A stretch of DNA of 64,000 nt from Tolumonas osonensis (GTDB lineage: Bacteria; Pseudomonadota; Gammaproteobacteria; Enterobacterales; Aeromonadaceae). The notes beneath the pieces were generated by a model. The model saw only the letters and a program-made list of their open reading frames with translations, had not been told where the DNA came from and did no database searches. Location: assembly GCF_014202415.1 (NCBI RefSeq), contig NZ_JACHGR010000001.1, forward strand, positions 434,001-498,000, in the 5' to 3' direction. The position numbers were made by a program, and so were the translations under genes. This document shows positions 1 to 9,397 of the stretch, piece after piece (the stretch's first letter is position 1; every line of letters starts with the position of its first letter).

Positions 1-1080
1 CATCAGTACGCCACTGGCTGTACCGATACCAAATGCAATGACCCCAAGGACCAGAATCCCCAGCGTTTGCGGTTGCAGGAACTTATCCGCCATCAGCTTT
101 GAACCAACCGACAGACCCAGGAAGATGGTCACAATGTTGATCAGCGCATTCTGAACCGTGTCACTCAGGCGTTCCACCACACCACATTCACGCATCAGGT
201 TACCAAAGCAGAACATCCCCAGCAGCGGTGCCGCATCCGGCAGAATCAATGCCACCAGCAACAGCAGAGTCACCGGGAACATGATTTTCTCCCGCTTTGA
301 GACGACACGTAACTGGGTCATGACGATCTGACGCTCTTGCTCTGTGGTCAGCGCACGCATGATCGGCGGCTGGATCAACGGAACCAGTGCCATGTAGGAA
401 TAGGCGGCAACCGCAATCGCTCCCAGCAGTTCCGGCGCCAGAATACTGGAAAGATAGATCGCGGTCGGACCGTCCGCACCACCGATGATACCGATAGCCG
501 CCGCCTGTGGTAGCGTAAAGCTGATGACCCCCAGCATATTCAGTAACAATGCGCCGATAATGGTCGAGAAAATACCAAACTGAGCCGCAGCGCCCAGTAA
601 CAAGGTACGCGGGTTGGCCAGCAGCGGACCAAAATCGGTCATCGCGCCAACCCCCATAAAGATCACCAGCGGCGCAACACCTGAGGCAATCGCGACCTTG
701 TAAAAGGTATATTGCACACCATCACTGTAACCGAAGTTGGATACCAGCTGTTCAATGCTATGCATAATTGCCGGCGACACTGTCGGTAATGCCGCTTTGA
801 TAGCCGCAGCGTCCGGCAGACTGCCGACCTTGTCAGCAATAGCGGCAATCACATCCGGTTGTGCCCGGTATAACGCCATTTCCAGTGCGGAATAGGCCAA
901 CCCTGCGTCCGGAATGTTGGCCAGCAAACCACCGAAACCAATAGGCATCAGCAGTAAAGGCTCGAACTTCTTGACGATAGCCAGCCATAGCAGCAGTAAG
1001 CTGATCACGAGCATCACCGCCTGACCACCGGTCAGGCTCATGATGCCCAGTCCCTGAAATAATGCTTGTAAGCGATCCAT
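1..1080 (-). CDS. oadB: Oxaloacetate decarboxylase beta subunit (partial, C-terminus off the left edge)
   Basis: This is the integral membrane beta subunit of the Na+-pumping oxaloacetate decarboxylase. It decarboxylates carboxybiotin on the alpha subunit and couples this to Na+ export. The first 360 codons are present; family members are usually about 430 residues, so the C-terminal part is missing. The visible protein is very hydrophobic with many membrane segments. It carries the family loop [11 protein letters not shown], whose Asp is implicated in Na+ translocation. The start ATG at 1080 has an AGAGG ribosome site and lies 12 bases after the oadA stop, so the two are co-transcribed. In Klebsiella the citAB sensor/regulator genes follow oadB; here that position lies outside the window. 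Confidence 0.96.
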   Translation of the reverse strand, partial: MDRLQALFQGLGIMSLTGGQAVMLVISLLLLWLAIVKKFEPLLLMPIGFGGLLANIPDAGLAYSALEMALYRAQPDVIAAIADKVGSLPDAAAIKAALPTVSPAIMHSIEQLVSNFGYSDGVQYTFYKVAIASGVAPLVIFMGVGAMTDFGPLLANPRTLLLGAAAQFGIFSTIIGALLLNMLGVISFTLPQAAAIGIIGGADGPTAIYLSSILAPELLGAIAVAAYSYMALVPLIQPPIMRALTTEQERQIVMTQLRVVSKREKIMFPVTLLLLVALILPDAAPLLGMFCFGNLMRECGVVERLSDTVQNALINIVTIFLGLSVGSKLMADKFLQPQTLGILVLGVIAFGIGTASGVLM

Positions 1081-1092
1081 GTGACCTACCTC

Positions 1093-2922
1093 TTATGCCA
1101 ATGTCAGCATACAGTCACCCACCGCAACCGCATCGCCTTCTTTCACCTGCACGGCGCTCACCACCCCGGCGCGGGCCGCACGAATTTCGGTTTCCATCTT
1201 CATGGCTTCCAGGATCACAACGACATCCCCTTCCTGAATGTTCTGTCCTGCTTTCACCAGCACCTTCCAGATATTCCCGGCCAGCGGTGCAGTTACCGGT
1301 TCAGCATTTGCTGCAGGGGCTGCGACAGGCGCGGAGACAGGTGTAGCCGGTGCAGATGCCGCCTGGTTAGCAACTTCATGGAAATGCTGAATATCCCCGC
1401 CTTCGCTGACTTTCACCACATAACTGCGACCTTCCACCTCAATGGTGTAAACCGCCGGTTCTTCCGTTTTTGCCGGAGCAGGCGCAGTTGCCGCTTCAGC
1501 CTTCGCTACCGGAGCGGCGGAAAGAACAGGATGAGGTTCAAAAGCTGCCGGATTACCGCGGTTCTCCAAGAATTTCCACGCAATTTGCGGGAACAGCGCC
1601 ACGGTCAGCACATCATCAATCGGCGTTGCAGCCAGTTTAATGCCTTTTTTCGCGGCTTCCTCAATGACGCTGGTTTCCAGTTTATCCATTTCCGGCAACA
1701 GGTTATCCGCCGGACGGCAGGTGATCGGCAGCTCGCCATCGGCGAGGACGCGCTGCTGCAATTCCGCATTCACCGGGGCTGGGGTTGCACCGTATTCCCC
1801 TTTCAGAATGCCGGCGGTTTCTTTGGCAATACTCTTATAGCGTTCGCCCATCAGCACATTCAGTACAGCCTGCGTACCCACGATTTGAGAAGTTGGCGTC
1901 ACCAGCGGGATGAACCCCAGATCTTCACGGACCCGCGGGATTTCCGCCAGTACCTGATCCAGCTTGTCGCCGGCGTTCTGCTGCTTCAGCTGACTTTCCA
2001 GGTTGGTTAACATGCCGCCCGGTACCTGTGCGATCAGGATACGGCTGTCGATGCCTTTCAGCTGTCCTTCAAAAGCATGGTATTTTTTGCGGATATCACG
2101 GAAATAGGCGGCGATTTTTTCCAGCCTGGTCAGATCCAGACCCGTGTCATAAGGCGTTCCCTGTAATGCAGCGACCATGGCTTCTGTTGCCGCATGGCCG
2201 TAAGTGCCACTCATGGAAGAGATTGCGGTGTCCACACGATCCACGCCTGCTTCAATGGCCTTCATCAGCGTCATCTCGGCCATACCGGTTGTCGCGTGGC
2301 AGTGCAGGTGTAATTCCACATCAAACTGTTCTTTCAGTTTGCTGACCAGGTTATAGGCTGCGGTCGGCGACAGAATGCCGGACATATCCTTGATCGCGAT
2401 GGAATCAACCCCGATTTCCAGCAGCTGTTCCGCAAGATCGATCCAGGTTTGTTCATTGTGGGCCGGGCTGGTGGTATAGCTCAGTGTACCCTGAGCATGT
2501 GCCCCCTGTTTTTTCACGGCCTGCAGCGCGCAACGCATATTGCGCGGATCATTCATGGCATCAAACACGCGGAACACATCAATACCGGTTGTCGCCGCCC
2601 GTTCCACAAAGTTTTCCACCACGTCATCCGCATAATGACGGTAGCCCAGCAGATTCTGACCACGCAGCAACATCTGCTGACGGGTTTTTGGCATCGCCTG
2701 TTTGAGTTCACGCAAGCGATCCCACGGATCTTCGCCTAAGAAACGAATACAGGCGTCAAATGTAGCGCCACCCCAACTTTCTAAAGACCAGTAGCCAACT
2801 TCGTCCAGCATGGCAGCCGCCGGTAACATGTCATCAAGGCGCAGACGAGTGGCAAACAGAGACTGGTGCGCATCACGCAATACAACATCAGTAATAGCAA
2901 CAGGACGCGGAGTAATAATCAT
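1093..2922 (-). CDS. oadA: Oxaloacetate decarboxylase alpha subunit (biotin carboxyltransferase)
   Basis: This is the soluble alpha subunit, 609 residues. It transfers the carboxyl group of oxaloacetate to biotin and gives pyruvate. The N-terminal carboxyltransferase domain shows VVLRDAHQS with the metal-ligand Asp17, the IAIKDMSG lysine segment and the HLHCHATTG histidine ligands. An Ala/Pro-rich linker follows (around residues 470-540). The C-terminal biotinyl domain has EAMKMET, with the biotinylated Lys at about residue 575. I chose the ATG at 2922 because GGAG lies 7 bases upstream; in-frame starts at 2934 (ATG) and 2937 (TTG) would overrun that ribosome site. It lies between oadG and oadB. 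Confidence 0.97.
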   Translation of the reverse strand: MIITPRPVAITDVVLRDAHQSLFATRLRLDDMLPAAAMLDEVGYWSLESWGGATFDACIRFLGEDPWDRLRELKQAMPKTRQQMLLRGQNLLGYRHYADDVVENFVERAATTGIDVFRVFDAMNDPRNMRCALQAVKKQGAHAQGTLSYTTSPAHNEQTWIDLAEQLLEIGVDSIAIKDMSGILSPTAAYNLVSKLKEQFDVELHLHCHATTGMAEMTLMKAIEAGVDRVDTAISSMSGTYGHAATEAMVAALQGTPYDTGLDLTRLEKIAAYFRDIRKKYHAFEGQLKGIDSRILIAQVPGGMLTNLESQLKQQNAGDKLDQVLAEIPRVREDLGFIPLVTPTSQIVGTQAVLNVLMGERYKSIAKETAGILKGEYGATPAPVNAELQQRVLADGELPITCRPADNLLPEMDKLETSVIEEAAKKGIKLAATPIDDVLTVALFPQIAWKFLENRGNPAAFEPHPVLSAAPVAKAEAATAPAPAKTEEPAVYTIEVEGRSYVVKVSEGGDIQHFHEVANQAASAPATPVSAPVAAPAANAEPVTAPLAGNIWKVLVKAGQNIQEGDVVVILEAMKMETEIRAARAGVVSAVQVKEGDAVAVGDCMLTLA

Positions 2923-2962
2923 TTTTTTCTCCATCAATCAAAAAAACAGTTCGAATCAAAAA

Positions 2963-3226
2963 TCAGTTATGGCCGCGGGTACGACGATGGTGATGAACAG
3001 CCGCCGCCAGTACGGCTTTAATTCTTTCGTTATCAGCAGGCGGAGTGGATACTTCGTGTCGTACCACAGGGGTCAGTACAGGCACCGGTTCAGGGGTGAA
3101 GCGGATCACCAGATGTGACATCAATTTGACGGCATACACCAGAATGACCAGAAACATGAACACAAAGCCCATACCAAAAAGCATCAGGTAAAGACCTTCA
3201 CGAAGTAACTCGGATTCAGACATCAT
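2963..3226 (-). CDS. oadG: Oxaloacetate decarboxylase gamma subunit
   Basis: This small subunit has 87 residues: one N-terminal transmembrane helix (about residues 10-38), then a proline-rich segment and a basic, histidine-containing tail (HHHRRTRGH). In characterised pumps the gamma subunit holds the alpha and beta subunits together and binds Zn2+ through its C-terminus, which fits the His-rich tail. Two consecutive ATG codons lie at 3226 and 3223. The second is better spaced from the GAGG ribosome site, so the protein may have 86 residues. It lies between citS and oadA, the usual citS-oadGAB order. Confidence 0.93.
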   Translation of the reverse strand: MMSESELLREGLYLMLFGMGFVFMFLVILVYAVKLMSHLVIRFTPEPVPVLTPVVRHEVSTPPADNERIKAVLAAAVHHHRRTRGHN

Positions 3227-3247
3227 TCACCTCAAAATCAAAGAATA

Positions 3248-3273
3248 CACGCATACCCATACAGGTATGCGTG
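3248..3273 (-). other. Intercistronic hairpin between citS and oadG
   Basis: A perfect 10-bp inverted repeat, CACGCATACC / GGTATGCGTG, with a 6-base loop lies in the 62-base gap between citS and oadG. In the direction of transcription it is followed by a T-rich but interrupted stretch rather than a clean T-run. It could protect the citS transcript end or partly attenuate oadGAB. The structure is certain; the role is inferred. Confidence 0.6.
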
Positions 3274-3288
3274 ACCACAAAAACAGAT

Positions 3289-4629
3289 TTACACAAACAT
3301 GCCGAATACGACACTCGCTATCACCAGCACAATACCACCACCCAGACGGGAAGAGATTTGTGCATAAGAGATCAGTGACATACGGTTACAGGCTGATAAT
3401 ACTTCCAGGTCACCGGATCCACCCCGGTTTGCCATGCACAGACCAGCGGTAATAGACGCCTCAACCGGATAAAATCCAATCAGCCAGCCAGAAACAGCAG
3501 CACCTACGATAGCACCAAGTACAATCACTGCGGCTATAACAACGTTCGCAAATGTGATGGCCTGCATGATTTCACCCAGGTCCGTATAGCAAACACCCAC
3601 ACCAACCATCAAAAGCCACAGCATCTGTTTGGAGAAGAAATTAGAGAGTCGTTTTGCGCCTTCCTTGATTTCCGGAGGGCAGAGATTTGACGCATTCAGT
3701 GCAGCTACAACCAGAACCATATAGGCAAATGTGTGGATCTTGATACTCCCAAAACCTGGCAGCAGTGATTTTGACAGCACCATAGAGAACAGTAAGCAGC
3801 AGGTTGCCAGCACTAAACCAACCACGATCTGACGATGTGTGATTTCACCGACTTTCTCATCTTCATCCACTTTGAAATTGGCTTTACGTACCAGTTCACC
3901 ATTGCCGGTTAATGACGGCATTTTTTGACCAACCACATCCAGAATGGCGGCGGCAACAATCGCAAAAATGTTGGCAATGGTCAGGATCGCAATTGCAACA
4001 GAGTAATACTCTTCACGGGAACGACCTGTTACGGAATGGTAGATTTCCGACAGCGGGATCGCACCGGCACCGTTACCACCGCCCATGATAGGCAGGACAT
4101 ACAGCATCAGAACGCGATCCACCGGAATACCAAACACCAGACCAATAGCCATACCAAATACGGCAGCCCCAGCTACAGCAGCCAGGATAGTCGGGACATA
4201 ACCCACTAACGAGCGCAGCAGCAATTTACGGTTTACCGACAAAATCGAACCGGTAATCAGCACGGCAATGAACAAGTCCAGGAAGTTACTAACTTCCATC
4301 ACACTGTTGATCGCATCAATTTCCTTTTGGGTAAAGATGCCGGCATACACAAACCAGGCTGCGGCCAGGAAAATCAGCACCGGTGCGCCACCAATGTATT
4401 TGTTAAAAATCGGGAGTCGCTTACCGATTTCACCAAAAACGGCACCAATCACAAACATGATGGCAAAACCGCCCACCAGATCGATGGGTAATACGCCGGT
4501 AAAATGAGATAAAGCAATTGTAATTAACGTGAAACCATACAAGGGAAGTGGCATGCCAAATATTTTGGCAGACAAGAGTGACTTGATACCACCTTCGTCC
4601 TTAATGGCAATTGTTGCTGTTTGGTTCAT
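3289..4629 (-). CDS. citS: Na+:citrate symporter, 2-hydroxycarboxylate transporter family
   Basis: This inner membrane citrate importer has 446 residues, the same length as Klebsiella CitS. It matches that protein closely from memory in segments such as KIFGMPLPLY, IFNKYIGGAP and FTQKEIDAI. Both re-entrant-loop signatures of the family are present: GGGNGAGAIPLSEIY in the first half and RGGSGDLEVLSA in the second. The substrate-binding arginine region, AQISSRLGGG, is near the C-terminus. The ATG at 4629 is preferred because AGGA lies 8 bases upstream; the in-frame ATG at 4638 abuts that site. It is the first gene of the leftward citS-oadGAB operon and is divergent from citC. Citrate is the most likely substrate; malate is a less likely alternative. 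Confidence 0.95.
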   Translation of the reverse strand: MNQTATIAIKDEGGIKSLLSAKIFGMPLPLYGFTLITIALSHFTGVLPIDLVGGFAIMFVIGAVFGEIGKRLPIFNKYIGGAPVLIFLAAAWFVYAGIFTQKEIDAINSVMEVSNFLDLFIAVLITGSILSVNRKLLLRSLVGYVPTILAAVAGAAVFGMAIGLVFGIPVDRVLMLYVLPIMGGGNGAGAIPLSEIYHSVTGRSREEYYSVAIAILTIANIFAIVAAAILDVVGQKMPSLTGNGELVRKANFKVDEDEKVGEITHRQIVVGLVLATCCLLFSMVLSKSLLPGFGSIKIHTFAYMVLVVAALNASNLCPPEIKEGAKRLSNFFSKQMLWLLMVGVGVCYTDLGEIMQAITFANVVIAAVIVLGAIVGAAVSGWLIGFYPVEASITAGLCMANRGGSGDLEVLSACNRMSLISYAQISSRLGGGIVLVIASVVFGMFV

Positions 4630-5029
4630 AAGCGTCATCCTGTATCAGGTAGCTGAGGAATTGTTTCAATGCAGAAACGGCACGCTAATAGTAATTAATT
4701 AAAAGTCATACAAATTGTGATGCCAGCCAATAAACGCCGGGGGTTTAATGTTGTTAATTATCTTATTGTTTAAATCAATTTAATTTTCAAATTAATCCAT
4801 ATATATCAACGTATTAACAAAAACTTATCAGGAGCAATAAGAAATTTTATATTTTCTTGTTGCTTAATTTTTCTGCTTTTCCTATATTAAAGTGACAGAA
4901 CAATAATTAAATTCATAAAAATCATATCTGCTTTTTAAACCGCCTTTTCGCTTGAGAGCGATCAAGAAAACAATTCAAAAAATATTCTTTCATATATACA
5001 GCATTTATTAGCCATTAAGGCTCGTATAT
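4630..5029. promoter_or_regulatory. Divergent citS / citC control region
   Basis: These 400 bases hold no gene. They are very AT-rich compared with the flanking genes, as expected for the shared promoter region of divergent citrate operons; in Klebsiella this region is bound by the response regulator CitB and by CRP. I see one good FNR-like site (4952-4965, listed separately). TATTCT at 4983-4988 or TATATA at 4993-4998 could serve as the citC -10 element. I found no convincing CRP site. CitB sites are too loosely defined to call by eye. Confidence 0.6.
4952..4965. promoter_or_regulatory. FNR-like binding site upstream of citC
   Basis: TTGAG-AGCG-ATCAA matches the FNR consensus TTGAT-N4-ATCAA in nine of ten defined positions with the correct 4-base spacer. 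Its centre is about 70 bases before the citC start codon and roughly 37-46 bases before the start points implied by the candidate -10 elements, which fits an activator position. Citrate fermentation is an anaerobic pathway, so oxygen control is expected. Confidence 0.55.
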
Positions 5030-6070
5030 ATGAATGATGAATATATCTTCTGTTGCGTTTTAAATACGGAACTATTCCGCTGGCAGCAGATTGCTGATTT
5101 TCTGAGAAAAAATAATCTCGATATTGATCCGGATATTGAGCAATTCATCATTGCTCTGGATGACGCACAGCAAATCGTGGCCTGTGGCGGTATTGCCGGA
5201 CGGGTACTGAAATGCATCGCCATTGATCCACAGTTACGGGGACAAGGCCTGGCATTAACGCTCATGACAACGCTGATCAACCAGGCATTCACCCTGCAGC
5301 GCTATGAGCTGTTTCTCTATACCAAACCTGAAAATGAAGCGCTGTTTACCGAGTGTGGTTTTCACCTGCTGGCCAAGGTTGATGGCCAGGTCATTCTGAT
5401 GGAAAACAGCGCCACCCGGCTGCAACGCTACTGCCGTCATCTGACGGAATTACGACGTGAAGGTGATGTCATTGGTGCCATCGTGATGAATGCCAATCCA
5501 TTCACGCTGGGTCACCGCTACCTGGTGCAACAGGCATGCAAGGAGTGTGACTGGGTACACCTGTTTGTGGTGCAGGAAAATGCGTCCGAATTTCCTTATG
5601 AAGACCGGCTGGCACTGATTAAGGCCGGCGTGTCAGATCTGGGTAACCTGACTATTCATCCCGGATCCGATTATCTGATCTCCCGTGCCACGTTTCCCAG
5701 CTATTTTCTGAAAGATCAGAAGATCATCAACGAATGCCATATGGCGCTGGATTTACAACTCTTCCGTAATGCTATTGCGCCTGCGCTCGGTATTCAGCGC
5801 CGCTATGTCGGTACCGAGCCGTTATGCCCGGTTACCGCCCAATACAACCAGGCCATGGCTTACTGGCTGACCACCCCGTCCCTGCCTTCGCCGGCGCTTG
5901 AATTACACGAAATAGAGCGTCGTTTGCTGGCGAAAGAACCCATTTCTGCCTGCCGCGTTCGCACGCTGTTAGCACAGCAAGGTCCCGCGGCCGTGAAAGG
6001 CTTAGTCCCGGAAAGCACTTATCGGTATCTGTGGCAACACTATGCGCCGCCACAGCGGATCAGTGTCTGA
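5030..6070 (+). CDS. citC: [Citrate (pro-3S)-lyase] ligase
   Basis: This enzyme of 346 residues activates citrate lyase by acetylating the thiol of the prosthetic group on CitD, using acetate and ATP. An N-terminal GNAT-like region (about residues 20-115; ...LRGQGLALTLM...) precedes a nucleotidyltransferase domain starting near residue 147. That domain has the motif NANPFTLGHRYL, a variant of the HxGH site. The ATG at 5030 has AAGG 9 bases upstream. It is the first gene of citCDEFXG, divergent from citS, and citD starts 47 bases later. Confidence 0.95.
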   Translation: MNDEYIFCCVLNTELFRWQQIADFLRKNNLDIDPDIEQFIIALDDAQQIVACGGIAGRVLKCIAIDPQLRGQGLALTLMTTLINQAFTLQRYELFLYTKPENEALFTECGFHLLAKVDGQVILMENSATRLQRYCRHLTELRREGDVIGAIVMNANPFTLGHRYLVQQACKECDWVHLFVVQENASEFPYEDRLALIKAGVSDLGNLTIHPGSDYLISRATFPSYFLKDQKIINECHMALDLQLFRNAIAPALGIQRRYVGTEPLCPVTAQYNQAMAYWLTTPSLPSPALELHEIERRLLAKEPISACRVRTLLAQQGPAAVKGLVPESTYRYLWQHYAPPQRISV

Positions 6071-6117
6071 CCGGATTTATTCATTACAGCAAAACCACTG
6101 AGAACAAGGTCTGAACG

Positions 6118-6417
6118 ATGAAGATAGTACAGCAGTCTCATGCCGGCACACTGGAGTCCGGCGATGTATTGATCCGCATCCAGCCTATCGATTCCCCTGA
6201 AATCGAAATTGAGTTGGAAAGTGTAGTCGGCAAACAATTCGGTGATGCCATCCACCGTCTGGTTCACGACATCCTCAACAAATTAAACATTTATGGTGTC
6301 CGCGTGATCGTGGAAGACAAAGGTGCTCTGGATTGCATTATCCGCGCCCGGGTTCAGGCGGCCTTGATCCGCGCCACCGGAACGCAACTGATGAGCGTCA
6401 ACTGGAGTGCATTATGA
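6118..6417 (+). CDS. citD: Citrate lyase acyl carrier protein (gamma subunit)
   Basis: This acyl carrier subunit of 99 residues carries the phosphoribosyl-dephospho-CoA prosthetic group. The attachment residue is Ser14, within [10 protein letters not shown], the position used in the Klebsiella protein. A possible AAGG ribosome site lies about 8 bases before the ATG. The stop codon overlaps the citE start in ATGA, which couples translation of two subunits needed in equal amounts. Confidence 0.96.
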   Translation: MKIVQQSHAGTLESGDVLIRIQPIDSPEIEIELESVVGKQFGDAIHRLVHDILNKLNIYGVRVIVEDKGALDCIIRARVQAALIRATGTQLMSVNWSAL

Positions 6418-7292
6418 GTAAGTTACGCCGTAGCATGCTGTTTGTTCCAGGCTCGAATGCCGCAATGCTCAGTAACAGTTTTATCTATCGTCCCGACGCG
6501 CTGATGTTTGATCTGGAAGACTCGGTCGCTGTTACTGAAAAAGACACCGCGCGTTTACTGGTGTTTCATGCGCTGCAACTGCCGATGTACCGGGAAATCG
6601 AAACCGTCGTTCGCGTCAATCCACTGAACTCGGCCTATGGCAAGCTGGATGTGGAAGCAATGGTCCGGGCTGGCGTGGACGTCATCCGGTTACCGAAAAC
6701 CGATTCCGCAGAAGATATTCTGGAGATGGAACGCCATATTCTGGAAGTCGAACGGAGTTGTGGCCGCAAAGAAGGCAGCACCAGAATGATGGCCGCGATT
6801 GAAAGTGCCATGGGGGTCATTAATGCCCCGGAAATTGCCAAAGCGTCTCCTCGGCTGATCGGAATTGCGCTCGGGGCGGAGGATTATGTCCGTGATTTAC
6901 GTACCGAACGTTCGCCGGAAGGCATCGAGCTGATGTTCGCCCGTTGCTCGATCTTGCAGGCCGCCCGCGCCGCCGGTATCGCCGCCTTTGATACCGTCTA
7001 CTCCAATGCCAATAACGAAGAGGGCTTTATTCACGAGGCGGAACATATCAAGCAGCTGGGTTTTGATGGCAAATCACTCATTAATCCACGGCAGATCGAT
7101 CTACTGCATAACGTGTTCGCACCAACCCGCAAAGAAGTCGGCAATGCCCGTCTGATCATTGAAGCCGCAGAGAATGCAGCACAACAAGGGCTTGGCGTGG
7201 TGTCACTGAACGGCAAGATGGTCGACGCTCCGATCATCGAACGAGCCCGTTGGGTGTTACAACGCGCAGAAGCATCCGGTATCAGACAATGA
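6414..7292 (+). CDS. citE: Citrate lyase beta subunit (citryl-ACP lyase)
   Basis: This subunit of 292 residues cleaves citryl-ACP to oxaloacetate and acetyl-ACP. It belongs to the CitE/HpcH TIM-barrel family. Visible motifs are RRSMLFVPG at the N-terminus, LMFDLEDSV (metal-binding acidic residues), RVNPLNS, the catalytic-barrel segment AAIESAMGV, and GAEDYVRDL. The ATG at 6414 overlaps the citD stop by four bases and has GGAG 6 bases upstream. An upstream in-frame reading within citD was rejected because it lacks a ribosome site and a CitE-like N-terminus. Confidence 0.97.
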   Translation: MSKLRRSMLFVPGSNAAMLSNSFIYRPDALMFDLEDSVAVTEKDTARLLVFHALQLPMYREIETVVRVNPLNSAYGKLDVEAMVRAGVDVIRLPKTDSAEDILEMERHILEVERSCGRKEGSTRMMAAIESAMGVINAPEIAKASPRLIGIALGAEDYVRDLRTERSPEGIELMFARCSILQAARAAGIAAFDTVYSNANNEEGFIHEAEHIKQLGFDGKSLINPRQIDLLHNVFAPTRKEVGNARLIIEAAENAAQQGLGVVSLNGKMVDAPIIERARWVLQRAEASGIRQ

Positions 7293-7300
7293 GGTTGACC

Positions 7301-8821
7301 ATGACAATGAATGTATTATCCCGTCCGATCCCGGACACCATTTCAGCACAGCTGCCCCATATCCCGTTATTTGGTGGTGCCGCTGGCAAAACAGAACAAA
7401 GTGCAACCGGCCACCGCAGTAAACTGCAGTCTTCTCTGGAAGATGCGATCCGGCAAAGCGGTCTGCAGAACGGCATGACCATCTCCTTTCACCATGCCTT
7501 CCGCGACGGCGACAAAACCGTCAACCTGGTGGTAGACAAACTGGCCGAGATGGGGTTCAGAAACCTCGTGCTGGCCGCCAGTTCATTGACGAACTGCCAT
7601 GCACCGCTCATTGATCATATCCGTAATGGCGTCGTCCGTAAGATCTACACCTCCGGGCTGCGCGGAAAACTGGCGGAAGCGATTTCCCGGGGCCTGATGA
7701 CTGAACCGGTACATATTCACTCCCACGGTGGCCGGGTTCACTTGATCAAAAGTGGCGAACTGAACATTGATGTCGCTTTTCTTGGTGTTCCCTGCAGTGA
7801 TGAATTCGGCAATGCGAACGGTTTTTCCGGCAAATCCCGTTGCGGTTCGCTCGGTTATGCCCGGGTCGACGCCGAATATGCCCGTCATGTGATCCTGCTG
7901 ACCGAAGAACTGACCGGTTATCCGAATTATCCGGCCAGTATCGCGCAGGATTGTGTCGATGCCATCGTCAAGGTCAACGAAGTCGGCAATCCGGACAAAA
8001 TCGGTGGTGACGCTACGCGCATGACCACCAATCCGCGTGAATTGCTGATCGCGAAAATGGCGGCCGATGTCATTGAGCATTCCGGCTATTTCAATGATGG
8101 TTTTTCGCTGCAGACCGGTACCGGTGGCGCCTCGCTGGCGGTCACCCGCTTCATGGCCGACCGGATGGTGCGCAATAAAATCAAGGCGAAATTCGGTCTG
8201 GGCGGTATCACCGCCAGTATGGTGGCGCTGCATGAGCGCGGCCTGATCGAAACGCTGCTCGACGTTCAGTGCTTTGACAGCGTTGCTGCCGAATCGCTGG
8301 GTAAAAACCCGCATCACCAGGAGATCTCGGCCAACCAGTACGCCAATCCGTCCTCCAAAGGCACCAGTGTGGAACAGCTGGATGTCGTGATCCTGAGTGC
8401 GCTCGAAATCGACACCGGATTCAATGTCAACGTGATCACCGGCTCTGACGGGGTCTTTCGTGGTGCCTCCGGTGGCCATTGCGACACAGCTGCTGCCGCG
8501 AATATGACCATCGTGGTTGCCCCGCTGGTGCGTGGCCGTATTCCGACGGTCGTGAAACAGGTGACAACCTGCATCACCCCCGGGAACAGCATTGATGTTC
8601 TGGTGACTGATCACGGCATCGCGGTGAATCCGGCGCGTCCGGACATCAAGGCTAGACTGGAAGCCCAGAAATTACCGCTGATCAGTATTGAAGAGCTGAA
8701 TGCGCGGGCCTATTCACTGACCGGTGTTCCAGCGGAGATTGAGTATACCGACCGGATTGTCGGTGTGATCCGTTACCGTGATGGCAGCATCCTTGATGTT
8801 GTGAAACAAGTAACAGAGTAA
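7301..8821 (+). CDS. citF: Citrate lyase alpha subunit (citrate:acetyl-ACP transferase)
   Basis: This subunit of 506 residues swaps acetyl for citryl on the ACP subunit, the first half-reaction of citrate lyase. Family members are about 508 residues. Recognisable segments include RSKLQSSLEDAIR, the glycine-rich FSLQTGTGGASLA and the C-terminal TDHGIAVNP. The ATG at 7301 has GAGG 6 bases upstream and begins 8 bases after the citE stop. A more distant in-frame ATG at 7250 lies inside citE and lacks a ribosome site. Confidence 0.96.
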   Translation: MTMNVLSRPIPDTISAQLPHIPLFGGAAGKTEQSATGHRSKLQSSLEDAIRQSGLQNGMTISFHHAFRDGDKTVNLVVDKLAEMGFRNLVLAASSLTNCHAPLIDHIRNGVVRKIYTSGLRGKLAEAISRGLMTEPVHIHSHGGRVHLIKSGELNIDVAFLGVPCSDEFGNANGFSGKSRCGSLGYARVDAEYARHVILLTEELTGYPNYPASIAQDCVDAIVKVNEVGNPDKIGGDATRMTTNPRELLIAKMAADVIEHSGYFNDGFSLQTGTGGASLAVTRFMADRMVRNKIKAKFGLGGITASMVALHERGLIETLLDVQCFDSVAAESLGKNPHHQEISANQYANPSSKGTSVEQLDVVILSALEIDTGFNVNVITGSDGVFRGASGGHCDTAAAANMTIVVAPLVRGRIPTVVKQVTTCITPGNSIDVLVTDHGIAVNPARPDIKARLEAQKLPLISIEELNARAYSLTGVPAEIEYTDRIVGVIRYRDGSILDVVKQVTE

Positions 8822-8827
8822 GCCGCT

Positions 8828-9397
8828 ATGGAACTGATGTGCTCCCGCCCGACCCACCTGCGCGTCGGGGTAACCCAAATGCTGGCCGCCCGTGATGAAC
8901 GGGTTCGCCGCCAGCAGATCTGGCTGGATCGGTATAAAGGCAGTCTGATTTCCTTCTGCATCAATATGCCGGGCGAAATCAAAGATAATGCGGAAGCGCA
9001 TCAGTTACAGGCTGCCGGCATCATTGCCGTAGAAAAAGAGATCAAGGCCCGAGGCTGGGTCATCACGGCCCATTCATCCTGGCGCTTTATTACCGGTCCG
9101 GAAGCCTTCTGGAGTGTGCAGATCCCGGCCAGGGCACTGAAAGAGGCCATGATCACTCTGGAACAACAGCATCCGTTGGGCCGGTTATTCGATCTGGATG
9201 TCTCCGGTGCCGACGGTCGCAGTCTCTCGCGGCGGGAATTCGGCCTGCCGCCACGCCAGTGTCTGCTCTGCGATGATCTGGCGGCTGTTTGTGGTCGCAG
9301 CCGGCGCCATAGTCCGGAAGCATTACTGGCGCATATCCGGCACACCCTGTACTCCTATTCATCAGCTCAGGAACAACATCATGTATGCACTGTTTGA
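8828..9397 (+). CDS. citX: Apo-citrate lyase phosphoribosyl-dephospho-CoA transferase
   Basis: CitX attaches the triphosphoribosyl-dephospho-CoA made by CitG to the CitD serine. The protein has 189 residues. The C-terminal half shows the family pattern DVSGADGRSLSR, then GLPPRQCLLCDD and CGRSRRHSPEALLAHI with conserved cysteines and basic residues. It starts 6 bases after citF and overlaps citG by 17 bases. In Klebsiella citX lies in a different cluster; here, as in E. coli, it sits between citF and citG. Confidence 0.94.
   Translation: MELMCSRPTHLRVGVTQMLAARDERVRRQQIWLDRYKGSLISFCINMPGEIKDNAEAHQLQAAGIIAVEKEIKARGWVITAHSSWRFITGPEAFWSVQIPARALKEAMITLEQQHPLGRLFDLDVSGADGRSLSRREFGLPPRQCLLCDDLAAVCGRSRRHSPEALLAHIRHTLYSYSSAQEQHHVCTV

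Noticed and set aside
1081-2010. A 309-codon open frame on the plus strand opposite oadA
   Set aside because: It is antisense to oadA, has no ribosome site, and its composition (many His, Arg, Phe) is that of a shadow of a biased gene. oadA is certain.
4717-4735. TGTGATGCCAGCCAATA as a CRP site
   Set aside because: Only the left half matches; the right half lacks TCACA.
4766-4778. TTGTT-TAA-ATCAA in the citS/citC gap as a second FNR site
   Set aside because: The spacer is three bases rather than four and one half-site deviates, so FNR geometry is not met.
7583-8614. A 343-codon open frame on the minus strand opposite citF
   Set aside because: It lies wholly inside citF, shows no family motif and has shadow-type composition.
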